Below are positions 16,846 to 24,864 of a DNA stretch of 64,000 nucleotides, in pieces; within the stretch, counting starts at the first letter, position 1, and every line of letters starts with the position of its first letter. Origin of the DNA: JAPOXR01 sp965219635. Lineage in GTDB: Bacteria; Pseudomonadota; Alphaproteobacteria; Rhodobacterales; Rhodobacteraceae. The notes under the pieces are model-generated. The model made no database searches and had not been told where the DNA came from. It saw only the letters and a program-made list of their open reading frames with translations. The stretch covers positions 372,001-436,000 of the forward strand of contig OZ244783.1 in the NCBI GenBank assembly GCA_965219635.1, given 5' to 3'. The position numbers and the translations under genes are program-made.

Positions 16846-17325
16846 ATGAGCAAGGTCAATATGGTCGTCAACGGCCGCTCAGTGTCAGGTGAGGTTGAGG
16901 GACGCACGCTTCTCTCTGAATTCTTGCGCGAACAATTGCGGCTAACTGGAACTCATATCGGTTGCGATACGAGCCAGTGCGGGGCATGCGTCGTGCATTG
17001 CAACGGCAAGGCAATCAAGTCCTGCACAATGTTCGCCCTGGAGGCAGAAGGGGCCGAGGTCGTGACCATCGAGGGAATGGCGAACGAGGACGGATCACTT
17101 GGCATCGTGCAGCAGGCGTTTCAGGATCATCACGGCCTGCAGTGCGGTTTCTGCACTCCGGGCATGGTCATGTCCGCATCGGCGCTGATTGATGAGAACC
17201 CTGATCCAAGCGAAGCAGAAATCAGGGACTACCTTGAAGGCAACATCTGCCGTTGCACGGGCTACCACAACATCGTCAAGGCGATTCAGGCCGCGGCCGA
17301 AGCCACCCGCCAGAAGGCAGCGTGA
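16846..17325 (+). CDS. coxS: Molybdenum hydroxylase small subunit, 2Fe-2S (CoxS-like)
   Basis: 159 residues from ATG 16846 with GGAGGAC eight bases upstream. The N-terminal plant-type 2Fe-2S site is GCDTSQCGACVVHC plus C63 in KSCTM. The C-terminal site is CGFCTPGMVM and the closing CRCTGYHNIV, which together hold two iron-sulfur clusters. This subunit passes electrons between the molybdopterin centre of CoxL and the FAD of CoxM. It precedes coxL by 44 bases; the order S-L-M is the one reported for form II cox operons. Confidence 0.93.
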   Translation: MSKVNMVVNGRSVSGEVEGRTLLSEFLREQLRLTGTHIGCDTSQCGACVVHCNGKAIKSCTMFALEAEGAEVVTIEGMANEDGSLGIVQQAFQDHHGLQCGFCTPGMVMSASALIDENPDPSEAEIRDYLEGNICRCTGYHNIVKAIQAAAEATRQKAA

Positions 17326-17369
17326 GTCCGGTTCCGCTGACCGGTCAGAAACGGGATTAGGAGGTTCAG

Positions 17370-19736
17370 ATGCCCAAAGATTTTGGTATCGGCGCCAGTT
17401 CAACGCGTCGGGAGGATGTTCGCTTCCTCTCCGGAAACGGACGCTACACAGATGACATCAACATTCATGGACAGGCCTATGTGCATTTCCTTCGATCGGA
17501 AGTGGCGCATGGTGTTCTGAAGTCCGTGGATACATCGGCGGCGGCCTCAATGCCTGGCGTCGTCCGCATCTTTACGGGTGCAGACTTCGAGGGCGTCGGA
17601 GGGTTGCCCTGCGGATGGCAGGTCACTGACCGGCACGGGGAGCCGATGAAGGAACCGGCCCACCCAGTGCTTGCACAGGGCAAGGTGAGGCATGTGGGGG
17701 ACCCGATCGCGGCGGTGGTAGCTGAAACCGCTGCTCAGGCGAGAGATGCTGCCGAGGCCATCAGCTGCGATATTGAGGAACTCCCAGCAGTCATTGACAT
17801 GAATGAGGCGCTTTCGGGCGACACGCTTGTCCACGACGATATCGGAACAAACCTTTGCTACGATTGGGGTTTTGTCGAGGAGAACCGGGACGCTGTCGAT
17901 GAGGCAATTCGCGGCGCGCACCATGTGACGACGCTTGAATTGAAGAACAACCGGCTGATCCCGAACGCAATGGAACCCCGGGTTGCGATCGGCGATTACA
18001 GTTCGGCAAATGACGAGTCGACCCTCTATACAACGTCGCAGAACCCCCACGTGATCAGATTGCTGATGGGGGCGTTCGTACTCGGCATTCCGGAACACAA
18101 GTTGCGTGTTGTGGCGCCGGATGTTGGAGGCGGCTTTGGCTCGAAGATATTCCATTATGCGGAAGAGGCGCTGTGCACTTTCGCAGCGAGGCAGTTGCAA
18201 CGACCTGTCAAGTGGACTGCCAGCCGGACCGAGTCCTTCATTACCGATGCTCATGGCCGGGACCATGTCACCAAGATCGAGCTTGCGCTCGACAAGGACG
18301 GACAGTTTCTGGCGATACGAACCGGGACATTGGCAAATCTTGGCGCCTACCTGTCGACCTTCTCGACTTCGGTCCCGACCTGGCTTCATGGAACACTGAT
18401 GGCCGGGAACTACAAGACACCGCTCATCTACGTGAACGTGAAGGCGATGTTCACCAACACCGTGCCGGTAGACGCCTACCGGGGTGCGGGCCGGCCTGAG
18501 GCGACCTTCCAGTTGGAGCGCGTCATCGACAAGGCTGCTCGCGAGATGGGGATCGATCCGATCGAAATCCGCCGCCGCAACTTTGTCGGCAGTGACGAAT
18601 TCCCCTACGCCACGCCAGTGGCGCTTGAGTACGATACGGGCAACTATCAGGCAACGATGGACAAGCTTGTCGAGATAGCCGACATCGACGGCTTCGCGGC
18701 AAGAGCAGAGTCTTCCGCAGCCCAAGGGAGGCTCAGAGGGCTTGGCGTGAACTGCTACATTGAAGCGTGCGGCATCGCTCCGTCAAATCTTGTCGGTCAA
18801 CTCGGAGCCCGCGCAGGCCTGTATGAGAGCGCTACCGTACGAGTTAATGCGACTGGGTCGGTAACTGTCATGACCGGCTGCCACTCCCATGGCCAGAGCC
18901 ATGAGACCACCTTTCCTCAGGTCGTTGCTGAAATGCTCGGTATCGACGAGGCGCAGGTTCACATCCAGCATGGCGATACCTCTAGTACGCCAATGGGCAT
19001 GGGAACCTATGGTTCGCGTTCGATTGCAGTCGGAGGAGCGGCCATGGTGCGGGCAACTGACAAGATCATCACCAAGGCCAAGCGGATTGCCGCCCATCTT
19101 CTTGAAGCGTCTGCTGACGATGTCGAATTTGCGGATGGCAACTTTACGGTCGCTGGAACCGACAAGTCGGTAGGGTGGGGTGACGTATGCCTGTCGGCGT
19201 ATGTGCCGCACAACTATCCGCTGGAGGAGTTGGAGCCGGGCCTTGAGGAAACGGCGTTTTACGATCCTGCCAACTTTACCTTTCCTGCTGGCGCCTATGC
19301 TTGTGAGGTCGAGGTTGATCCGGAGACCGGCAAGGTCAATATCTGCTCGTTTGCTGCCGCGGACGATTTCGGCAACGTCATCAATCCGATGATCGTCGAC
19401 GGTCAGGTTCACGGAGGAATTGCGCAGGGCGTTGGTCAGGCACTGCTTGAGAATGCCAGCTATGACGGCAGTGGCCAGCTGCAATCCGGCAGCTACATGG
19501 ACTATGCCATGCCGAGAGCGGACGACCTGCCGTCATTCGTGGTGGATCATTCTTGCCAGACCCCATGCACCCATAATCCGCTAGGTGTGAAGGGGTGCGG
19601 TGAAGCGGGGGCGATCGGTTCCCCGCCAGCAGTCGTCAATGCGGTCATTGATGCTCTGGAAAGGGGAGGCCACTCGGTGGATCACATTGACATGCCGGTA
19701 ACTCCAGCCCGTGTCTGGGCAGCTATCAACGGTTAA
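17370..19736 (+). CDS. coxL: Molybdenum hydroxylase large subunit, form II CoxL-like
   Basis: 788 residues, full length for the family. It has the aldehyde oxidase/xanthine dehydrogenase alpha-beta hammerhead (RVDVRF-type start DVRFLSGNGRYTDD) and the molybdopterin-binding domains (DVGGGFGSKIFHYAEE, TGCHSHGQSHETTFPQ, GVKGCGEAGAIGSP with the catalytic Glu). The active-site loop reads AYRGAGR (VPVDAYRGAGRPEATFQ). True CO dehydrogenases (form I) have AYxCSFR with the copper-binding cysteine, so this is form II, whose physiological substrate is disputed or unknown. Neighbours coxS, coxM, xdhC, coxD and coxE complete a working set. The start at 17370 follows TTAGGAGG. Confidence 0.93.
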   Translation: MPKDFGIGASSTRREDVRFLSGNGRYTDDINIHGQAYVHFLRSEVAHGVLKSVDTSAAASMPGVVRIFTGADFEGVGGLPCGWQVTDRHGEPMKEPAHPVLAQGKVRHVGDPIAAVVAETAAQARDAAEAISCDIEELPAVIDMNEALSGDTLVHDDIGTNLCYDWGFVEENRDAVDEAIRGAHHVTTLELKNNRLIPNAMEPRVAIGDYSSANDESTLYTTSQNPHVIRLLMGAFVLGIPEHKLRVVAPDVGGGFGSKIFHYAEEALCTFAARQLQRPVKWTASRTESFITDAHGRDHVTKIELALDKDGQFLAIRTGTLANLGAYLSTFSTSVPTWLHGTLMAGNYKTPLIYVNVKAMFTNTVPVDAYRGAGRPEATFQLERVIDKAAREMGIDPIEIRRRNFVGSDEFPYATPVALEYDTGNYQATMDKLVEIADIDGFAARAESSAAQGRLRGLGVNCYIEACGIAPSNLVGQLGARAGLYESATVRVNATGSVTVMTGCHSHGQSHETTFPQVVAEMLGIDEAQVHIQHGDTSSTPMGMGTYGSRSIAVGGAAMVRATDKIITKAKRIAAHLLEASADDVEFADGNFTVAGTDKSVGWGDVCLSAYVPHNYPLEELEPGLEETAFYDPANFTFPAGAYACEVEVDPETGKVNICSFAAADDFGNVINPMIVDGQVHGGIAQGVGQALLENASYDGSGQLQSGSYMDYAMPRADDLPSFVVDHSCQTPCTHNPLGVKGCGEAGAIGSPPAVVNAVIDALERGGHSVDHIDMPVTPARVWAAING

Positions 19737-19801
19737 TTTGGTCGGCGCAGTGCAATTCGGCTAACCGGATACTGCGCCGCCAGCATTCAGGAGAAGACAA
19801 G

Positions 19802-20587
19802 ATGTATGACTTCGAGTTTGAGAGGCCGGCCTCTCTGGCGGACGCGATTGCGGCGCTTGGCGTAGAAGATGCTCAGGCGCTTGCAGGCGGACAGACTCTG
19901 ATCCCGACGCTCAAGAACCGGTTGGCGAACCCCAGCAAGCTGGTATCGCTCACCGGCATCAGCGACCTGCAAGGCATTTCGACAACCGATGATGTCGTCA
20001 GTGTAAAGGGCGCAACCACCCACGCCGATGTGGCAGCAGGCGCTGCAGGGGCGTTTCCGGCACTGGCAAGTCTGGCGGCGAATATCGGTGATCCGGCGGT
20101 TCGTAACCGGGGCACCATCGGCGGCAGCCTGGCCAACAACGATCCGTCAGCCTGCTATCCCGCAGCAGTGCTTGCGACCGGAGCAACGGTGGTGACCAAC
20201 TCAAGGGAAATTGCGGCCGACGACTTCTTTACCGGGATGTTCGAAACCGCGCTTGAGGATGGCGAGATCATCACTGAAGTGAGGTTCCCTGTGCCGTCTG
20301 CGGCCAGCTACCAGAAATTCGAACAACCTGCATCCCGGTTCGCGATGGTTGGCGCTTTCGTGGCCTGTTTCGGTGACCAGGTCCGCGTAGCGATAACCGG
20401 AGCATCGGAGGGAGGGGTCTTCCGTTGGGTTGAAGCGGAATCGGCACTGCACGGCAACTGCACCAAGGCAATGCTTGATGGTCTCCAACTGCCGGCCGAC
20501 GGCATGATCAGCGACATCCACGGCTCCGCCGAATATCGCGCTCACTTGGCAAAAGTCATGACCGGAAGGGCGGTTGCGGCCTGCTGA
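19802..20587 (+). CDS. coxM: Molybdenum hydroxylase FAD-binding medium subunit (CoxM-like)
   Basis: 261 residues, slightly shorter than typical CoxM. FAD-binding motifs of the vanillyl-alcohol-oxidase-like family are present: LAGGQTLIP near residue 28 and RNRGTIGGSLANNDPSA near 103-119. The C-terminal CO_deh_flavoprotein domain is reduced but visible (VAITGASEGGVFRW). It accepts electrons from CoxS and hands them to an external acceptor. AGGAGAAG sits just before the start. A strong hairpin about 65 bases behind the stop probably closes the operon. Confidence 0.92.
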   Translation: MYDFEFERPASLADAIAALGVEDAQALAGGQTLIPTLKNRLANPSKLVSLTGISDLQGISTTDDVVSVKGATTHADVAAGAAGAFPALASLAANIGDPAVRNRGTIGGSLANNDPSACYPAAVLATGATVVTNSREIAADDFFTGMFETALEDGEIITEVRFPVPSAASYQKFEQPASRFAMVGAFVACFGDQVRVAITGASEGGVFRWVEAESALHGNCTKAMLDGLQLPADGMISDIHGSAEYRAHLAKVMTGRAVAAC

Positions 20588-20650
20588 ACCGGATGATGAT
20601 TTGAGTGAGACGGCTGCGACGCCGAAATAGAACACACTGAAGTAATGCTG

Positions 20651-20677
20651 TGAGGCGCCTGAATTAACGGCGCCTCA
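20651..20677 (+). terminator. Terminator-like hairpin after coxM
   Basis: TGAGGCGCC pairs perfectly with GGCGCCTCA around a 9-base loop, 64 bases after the coxM stop. The T-run is poor, so termination efficiency is uncertain. Confidence 0.65.
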
Positions 20678-21076
20678 TTCGGTGTTGAGGGTAGCCGCAG
20701 TCAGCGTTTCTTGCCGGTTGCATCGCCGACACCTTACTCCGAAAATATGCCTCATTCACGGAAGCCTGGACGTCATTGCGGCCGTCAGTTGGGCAAACCG
20801 CAGATGCTGTCAGCGTTTGGGTGGTTTGCGAGATTCCCGGCGTAACGGCCACAGAACCGATGGTACCTGTTCCGCTACAGCCCATTCGCCGCCAGGGCAG
20901 CGGAAAAACCCGGACTGCCAGATGCCGGAATTGCCACATCTTCAATCCTCGTCTACGGAATACGGCATGGCGGGTGGCCGACAGTCCAACGGATGAAGCA
21001 CCCTTTGGTTCGCTGGCATGCAATTGCCGGCATGGGGGCTGCCCCGGTTGCACCGGCAAAGAAAGAAGGGTCTGCG
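20678..21076 (+). other. Stretch without a supported gene upstream of the ureohydrolase
   Basis: Frames here show no family likeness. It likely holds the promoter of the ureohydrolase gene, which has a GAAGGG ribosome site at its 3' end. Confidence 0.4.
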
Positions 21077-22039
21077 ATGACAATCGAAAATACCCACCAA
21101 TTCAACCAACCCCTTGGCGGAAACACGATGGCCAGGTTTTCGGGGCCGGCCACGATGATGAGGCTGCCTTCGCAGGAAACGGCCGAAGGGTTGGATGCAT
21201 GTTTCGTCGGAGTTCCATTCGACATAGGGACATCCAACAGGGCAGGCACGCGTCACGGGCCACGGCAAATCCGGGCAGAGAGCTGCATGTTGCGTCCCTA
21301 CGGGATGGGCAATGGCGTGGCTCCCTTCGAGCATCTCCAGGTTGCTGATGTTGGAGACTTGGCCATCAATACCTTCAATCTCGCGGCCACTTGCGACATC
21401 GTCACCGAAGGAATTGATGACATCCTTGAGCATTGGTGCGTTCCACTGGTTCTCGGGGGTGACCATACTCTTACCTACCCGGTACTGAGAGCCATCGCTC
21501 GGGTCCACGGCCCTGTCGCCCTGATCCATGTCGATGCGCATGCGGATACGTCCGATACGATGTTCGGCGAGAAGGTGGCCCACGGCACACCTTTCAGGCG
21601 GGCTGTCGAGGAAAAGCTGATCATTCCCGAAATGACTGTGCAGATTGGACTGCGAGGCACGGGTTATACGCCCGATGACTATGATTGGGGCAGAAACCGC
21701 GGGTTCGAAGTGGTTCAGGCCGAGCAATGCTGGCACAAGTCGCTGAAGCCACTAATGGACGGAATCCGGGAACGGTTCGGGACCGATGTTCCGGTCTATC
21801 TGACCTATGATATCGACAGCCTTGATCCGGCCTTTGCCCCGGGTACCGGAACCGTGGAGATTGGTGGACTCACAACAATACAGGCACTCGAGATCATCCG
21901 TGGATGCAAGGGGCTAAACCTCGTGGGCGGGGACCTTGTCGAGGTCTCGCCTCCATACGATCCGAGCGGCAATACGGCCTTGATCGGCGCCAACCTGCTG
22001 TTTGAGATGCTCTGCGCTCTTCCTGGGGCAAGCGGGTAG
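21077..22039 (+). CDS. Agmatinase/guanidinobutyrase-family ureohydrolase
   Basis: 320 residues from ATG 21077, with GAAGGG upstream. The dinuclear manganese ligands of the arginase/agmatinase family are all present: GGDHTLTYP, the DAHADTSD block with D-x-H-x-D, and TYDIDSLDPAFAPGTGT. They hydrolyse a guanidino group to urea. The GTPEIGG-type loop (GTVEIGGLTTIQA) is the agmatinase branch. Agmatine, 4-guanidinobutyrate and 3-guanidinopropionate are all possible substrates. It follows the cox operon but is separated by a hairpin and about 400 bases, so a functional link to Cox is not shown. The aminotransferase at 23065 could act on an amine it releases. Confidence 0.85.
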   Translation: MTIENTHQFNQPLGGNTMARFSGPATMMRLPSQETAEGLDACFVGVPFDIGTSNRAGTRHGPRQIRAESCMLRPYGMGNGVAPFEHLQVADVGDLAINTFNLAATCDIVTEGIDDILEHWCVPLVLGGDHTLTYPVLRAIARVHGPVALIHVDAHADTSDTMFGEKVAHGTPFRRAVEEKLIIPEMTVQIGLRGTGYTPDDYDWGRNRGFEVVQAEQCWHKSLKPLMDGIRERFGTDVPVYLTYDIDSLDPAFAPGTGTVEIGGLTTIQALEIIRGCKGLNLVGGDLVEVSPPYDPSGNTALIGANLLFEMLCALPGASG

Positions 22040-22113
22040 GTAATCGAAGCACAAGTATGCAATGCCGCCGATGAGGCAGTAGGATCCCGCTCGCTGAATC
22101 GAAGCGGCCGGCA

Positions 22114-22794
22114 TCAGTCACTGATGACGGGGTAGTACGGTTTGCTCCACGGGATCTGTGGGTGCTCCATCATGATGTTTACGAAGATGGGAACCAGGAA
22201 GCACAGGATATGTGATCCGTCCCGGACTTGCTGTCGATTTACACGGCTTTTCCAAGTGGCTCCGCCATGCATGAGTTGGTTGCGGAGAACATAGAGCCTG
22301 TCAAACAGCTTGCTCAGAACCCGAACTGTATCGCGCTCCCTGAACGCATGGAGCACCTGCCGGTTATTTCGTTGGAAGAGTTCTTCCCAATTTTTGCTTC
22401 GACCGTTGACCGCTTCCCAGAATGGCTGGAACACAAACTTGTTCTTGAGCAGGGTCCTGATGGAATCCGAAAACCGGTCCCATATTGCGTTGTAGACGGT
22501 CTGGCTTCGGTCGAGTTCGATGATTGTCTTGAAGAAGTCGGTGAACAGGTCCTTCTCGTTGAAGTTGTTCCCGTAGAACCGTTCCGCCGAATAGATGGAA
22601 TTGAAAGCGATCCAGTAGAAGATGAAGGCCGCATCGTAATCTTCTTTGTCGAGTTCTACCTCTGCACGTCCCAGCCAGCTGATGCAGCGATGAACCCGAA
22701 CTGCCATGTGTGGTTCGAACCCAGCGCGTAGTTCCTGTTCCCGCGTCTTCAGTGATTCAAAATTCAATCCGTTGTCTCGCATCGTCGCAACCAT
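22114..22794 (-). CDS. HEPN-like protein with RNxxxH motif, function unknown
   Basis: 226 residues, helical. The early part has ISWLGRAEVELDKEDYDAAFIFYWIAFNSIYSAERF, the pattern of a HEPN helix bundle that packs as a four-helix fold. The motif R171-N172-QLM-H176 (VLRNQLMHGG) is the RNA-cleaving RNxxxH signature of HEPN ribonucleases. It resembles the ApeA/MAE-type stand-alone HEPN proteins. There is no adjacent MNT nucleotidyltransferase antitoxin, which such toxins often have. It converges with the ureohydrolase. Role as a ribonuclease toxin or defence effector is inferred from the motif only; an RNA-binding structural role is also possible. Confidence 0.7.
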   Translation of the reverse strand: MVATMRDNGLNFESLKTREQELRAGFEPHMAVRVHRCISWLGRAEVELDKEDYDAAFIFYWIAFNSIYSAERFYGNNFNEKDLFTDFFKTIIELDRSQTVYNAIWDRFSDSIRTLLKNKFVFQPFWEAVNGRSKNWEELFQRNNRQVLHAFRERDTVRVLSKLFDRLYVLRNQLMHGGATWKSRVNRQQVRDGSHILCFLVPIFVNIMMEHPQIPWSKPYYPVISD

Positions 22795-22984
22795 GGCGGC
22801 AAGGCAAAATCCCCCCCGGCACTAATGCCAACAGATGCCAATCGGGCGCAACAGGATTTTTGATCTGGCTTTTCTCCCTTGGAGGATCTTGAACGCGCCT
22901 TGCCAAGGAATGCAGCAGCAAGCGGCGTGGCGCAGGCGAGTTGCAGGATACTTCCTTCATGGCCGTGCCCGGCTCGCTGGTTTG

Positions 22985-23006
22985 GCCAATTGCCAACGCA
23001 ATTGGC
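22985..23006. promoter_or_regulatory. Perfect 9-bp inverted repeat upstream of the aminotransferase-hpa operon
   Basis: GCCAATTGC, a 4-base spacer CAAC, then GCAATTGGC. It lies 59 bases before the aminotransferase start. Perfect symmetry and position suggest an operator for the operon's regulator; no such regulator is encoded nearby. Confidence 0.6.
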
Positions 23007-23064
23007 TATCAGCTAGTAACCGGTTTGTGTTGCGCAGTCCCATCAATGCCGAAAGGAAATTCTC

Positions 23065-24423
23065 ATGCTGGACTCGAACTTTCTGAGGGAGAACAACGCC
23101 CGCTACTTCTGGCACCCGATGGGAGTTCCGGCTGAATCCATCGAATTCCCCCCGCCGATCATTGTCGAGGCCTCAGGCAACCACATCAAAGATCTTGACG
23201 GAAACACCTTGCTGGACGCGGTAGGCGGTCTTTGGAACGTCAATCTGGGTTATTCGTGTGAGCCCGTAAAGCAAGCCATTGCCGAACAACTGGCCAAGCT
23301 GCCCTACTATTCGACCTTCAAGGGCAGCAGCAACGACAAGGTCATCGAACTTGCCCATACGCTGACCGAGTTCTTCGAACCGGAGGGGATGAAGCGTTCT
23401 TTCTTTACATCAGGCGGAGGAGACAGCGTTGAAACAGCGCTGCGCCTGGCACGCCAATATCACAAGATACGCGGGGAACAGGGACGGACGAAGTTCATCA
23501 GTTTCAAGGGTGGCTATCATGGCACCCATTTCGGCGGTGCAAGCGTCAATGGTGGCATCCGGTTCAGGGAGCCATATGAGCCGCTTCTGCCCGGCTGCTT
23601 CCACATTCCCTGTCCCAACACTTACCGTAACCAGTTTGACGAGACTGATCCTGCGAAGCTTGCGGCGTTATGTGTGAAAGCGCTTGAAGCCGAGATTGAA
23701 TTCCAGGGACCGGGCACGGTAGCTGCGTTCATCATGGAGCCAGTGCTAGGGGCAGGAGGCGTCATCGTTCCCCATGAATCCCTTATGCCGGCAATCCGCG
23801 AAGTATGCACGAGGCATGGCATCCTGTTGATATCGGACGAAGTCATCACCGGGTTCGGTAGAACCGGGGCGTGGTCGGGTGCGCGTCTGTGGGGTGTAGA
23901 ACCGGACATGATGACGATCGCAAAGGCGATCACCTGTGGCTATTTTCCATTCGGCGCAGCGTTGGTTTCGGGCGAGGTTGCCGAGGTTTTCGAGAACGCA
24001 AGTGGACCAGCCGGGTTTATCGGGCACGGCTACACTTACTCGGGGCATCCGGTTGGAGCTGCCGCTGCGCTCGCTTGCCTTGAAGAGACCAAGCGTCTTG
24101 ATGTTGCCGAAAATGCCGCCCAGCGTGGCAATGAACTCTACGAAGGCATTCTTGAACTCAAGGAGAAACATGAGATCATCGGTGACGTCAGAGGCGGGCG
24201 CGGGCTCATGCTAGGTCTGGAACTGGTCTCAGATCGCCGGGAGAAGACACCGATCAGTGCAGATGCGCTCGATGGTATACATCGACGGGTCTACGAAGAG
24301 GGTGTCATGGTCAGGATATCCGGCCTGAACATTCTGTTGTCGCCTCCGTTGGTTTTGACTGAAGCCGATGTGAGAACAATCATTGGCGCGCTGGATGCCG
24401 GTCTGGGAAGCTATTCCGGGTAA
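23065..24423 (+). CDS. Class III (omega) aminotransferase, PLP-dependent
   Basis: 452 residues. The fold-type I pattern is intact: TSGGGDSVETALRLAR, FKGGYHGTHFGG, EPVLGAGGV, the PLP-stacking D258-E259 (LISDEVITGFGRTG) and the Schiff-base lysine K287 (MTIAKAITCGYFP). Class III enzymes move an amino group from omega-amines or beta-amino acids to pyruvate or 2-oxoglutarate. It is the first gene of a probable operon with the homoprotocatechuate genes (55 bases to hpaF), which raises the possibility that it deaminates an aromatic amine such as a phenylethylamine precursor; beta-alanine, putrescine or 4-aminobutyrate are equally possible. AAAGGAAA precedes the start. Confidence 0.85.
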   Translation: MLDSNFLRENNARYFWHPMGVPAESIEFPPPIIVEASGNHIKDLDGNTLLDAVGGLWNVNLGYSCEPVKQAIAEQLAKLPYYSTFKGSSNDKVIELAHTLTEFFEPEGMKRSFFTSGGGDSVETALRLARQYHKIRGEQGRTKFISFKGGYHGTHFGGASVNGGIRFREPYEPLLPGCFHIPCPNTYRNQFDETDPAKLAALCVKALEAEIEFQGPGTVAAFIMEPVLGAGGVIVPHESLMPAIREVCTRHGILLISDEVITGFGRTGAWSGARLWGVEPDMMTIAKAITCGYFPFGAALVSGEVAEVFENASGPAGFIGHGYTYSGHPVGAAAALACLEETKRLDVAENAAQRGNELYEGILELKEKHEIIGDVRGGRGLMLGLELVSDRREKTPISADALDGIHRRVYEEGVMVRISGLNILLSPPLVLTEADVRTIIGALDAGLGSYSG

Positions 24424-24477
24424 CTGGCAGGGATTGACGGTTGCGGCTAGTGCCCAAGCAGGAATGTGGTTCCGGAA

Positions 24478-24864
24478 ATGCCTCACGTAAGCATCGAATA
24501 CTCGGCAAACATCCAGGATTGGACAAGCATCGCGGGACTCTGCGACCGGTTACGGGCAGAGGCGATAGCAACCGGTGTGTTTCCGACGGCAGGCGTCCGG
24601 GTACGAGCTTTTCGATGCGACTTTTGCTCCATCGCCGATGGCGGGCCAGAACACGCATTTGTGGACATCGTTGTAAAACTACGCGGCGGGAGACCCTTGG
24701 AGACCCGCAAAATAGTTGCAACGCGCCTGTTCGAGGCTGCAAGGGAATTTCTGTCGGAACTCTTCGAACAACGCTCGATTGCCCTGTCACTTGAAGTGCG
24801 TGAACTGGAACCAGAACTGAGTCCAAAGACCGGTTCGATTAGGGAACATCTGGGAGGAAATTGA
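24478..24864 (+). CDS. hpaF: 5-carboxymethyl-2-hydroxymuconate isomerase
   Basis: 128 residues. It starts MPHVSIEYSAN: proline at position 2, exposed after methionine removal, is the catalytic base of the tautomerase superfamily, and the following strands (RAFRCDFCSIADGG, FVDIVVKLRGGRP) match the CHMI family. It isomerises carboxymethyl-hydroxymuconate, the third step of homoprotocatechuate meta-cleavage. Its TGA overlaps the TTG start of hpaE, and it stands between the aminotransferase and hpaE in the same operon. Confidence 0.85.
   Translation: MPHVSIEYSANIQDWTSIAGLCDRLRAEAIATGVFPTAGVRVRAFRCDFCSIADGGPEHAFVDIVVKLRGGRPLETRKIVATRLFEAAREFLSELFEQRSIALSLEVRELEPELSPKTGSIREHLGGN

Noticed and set aside
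17547..18725. A 392-residue open frame on the minus strand inside coxL
   Set aside because: It lies antisense to the strongly matched large subunit, shows no family pattern and is typical of the shadow frames of a GC-rich gene.
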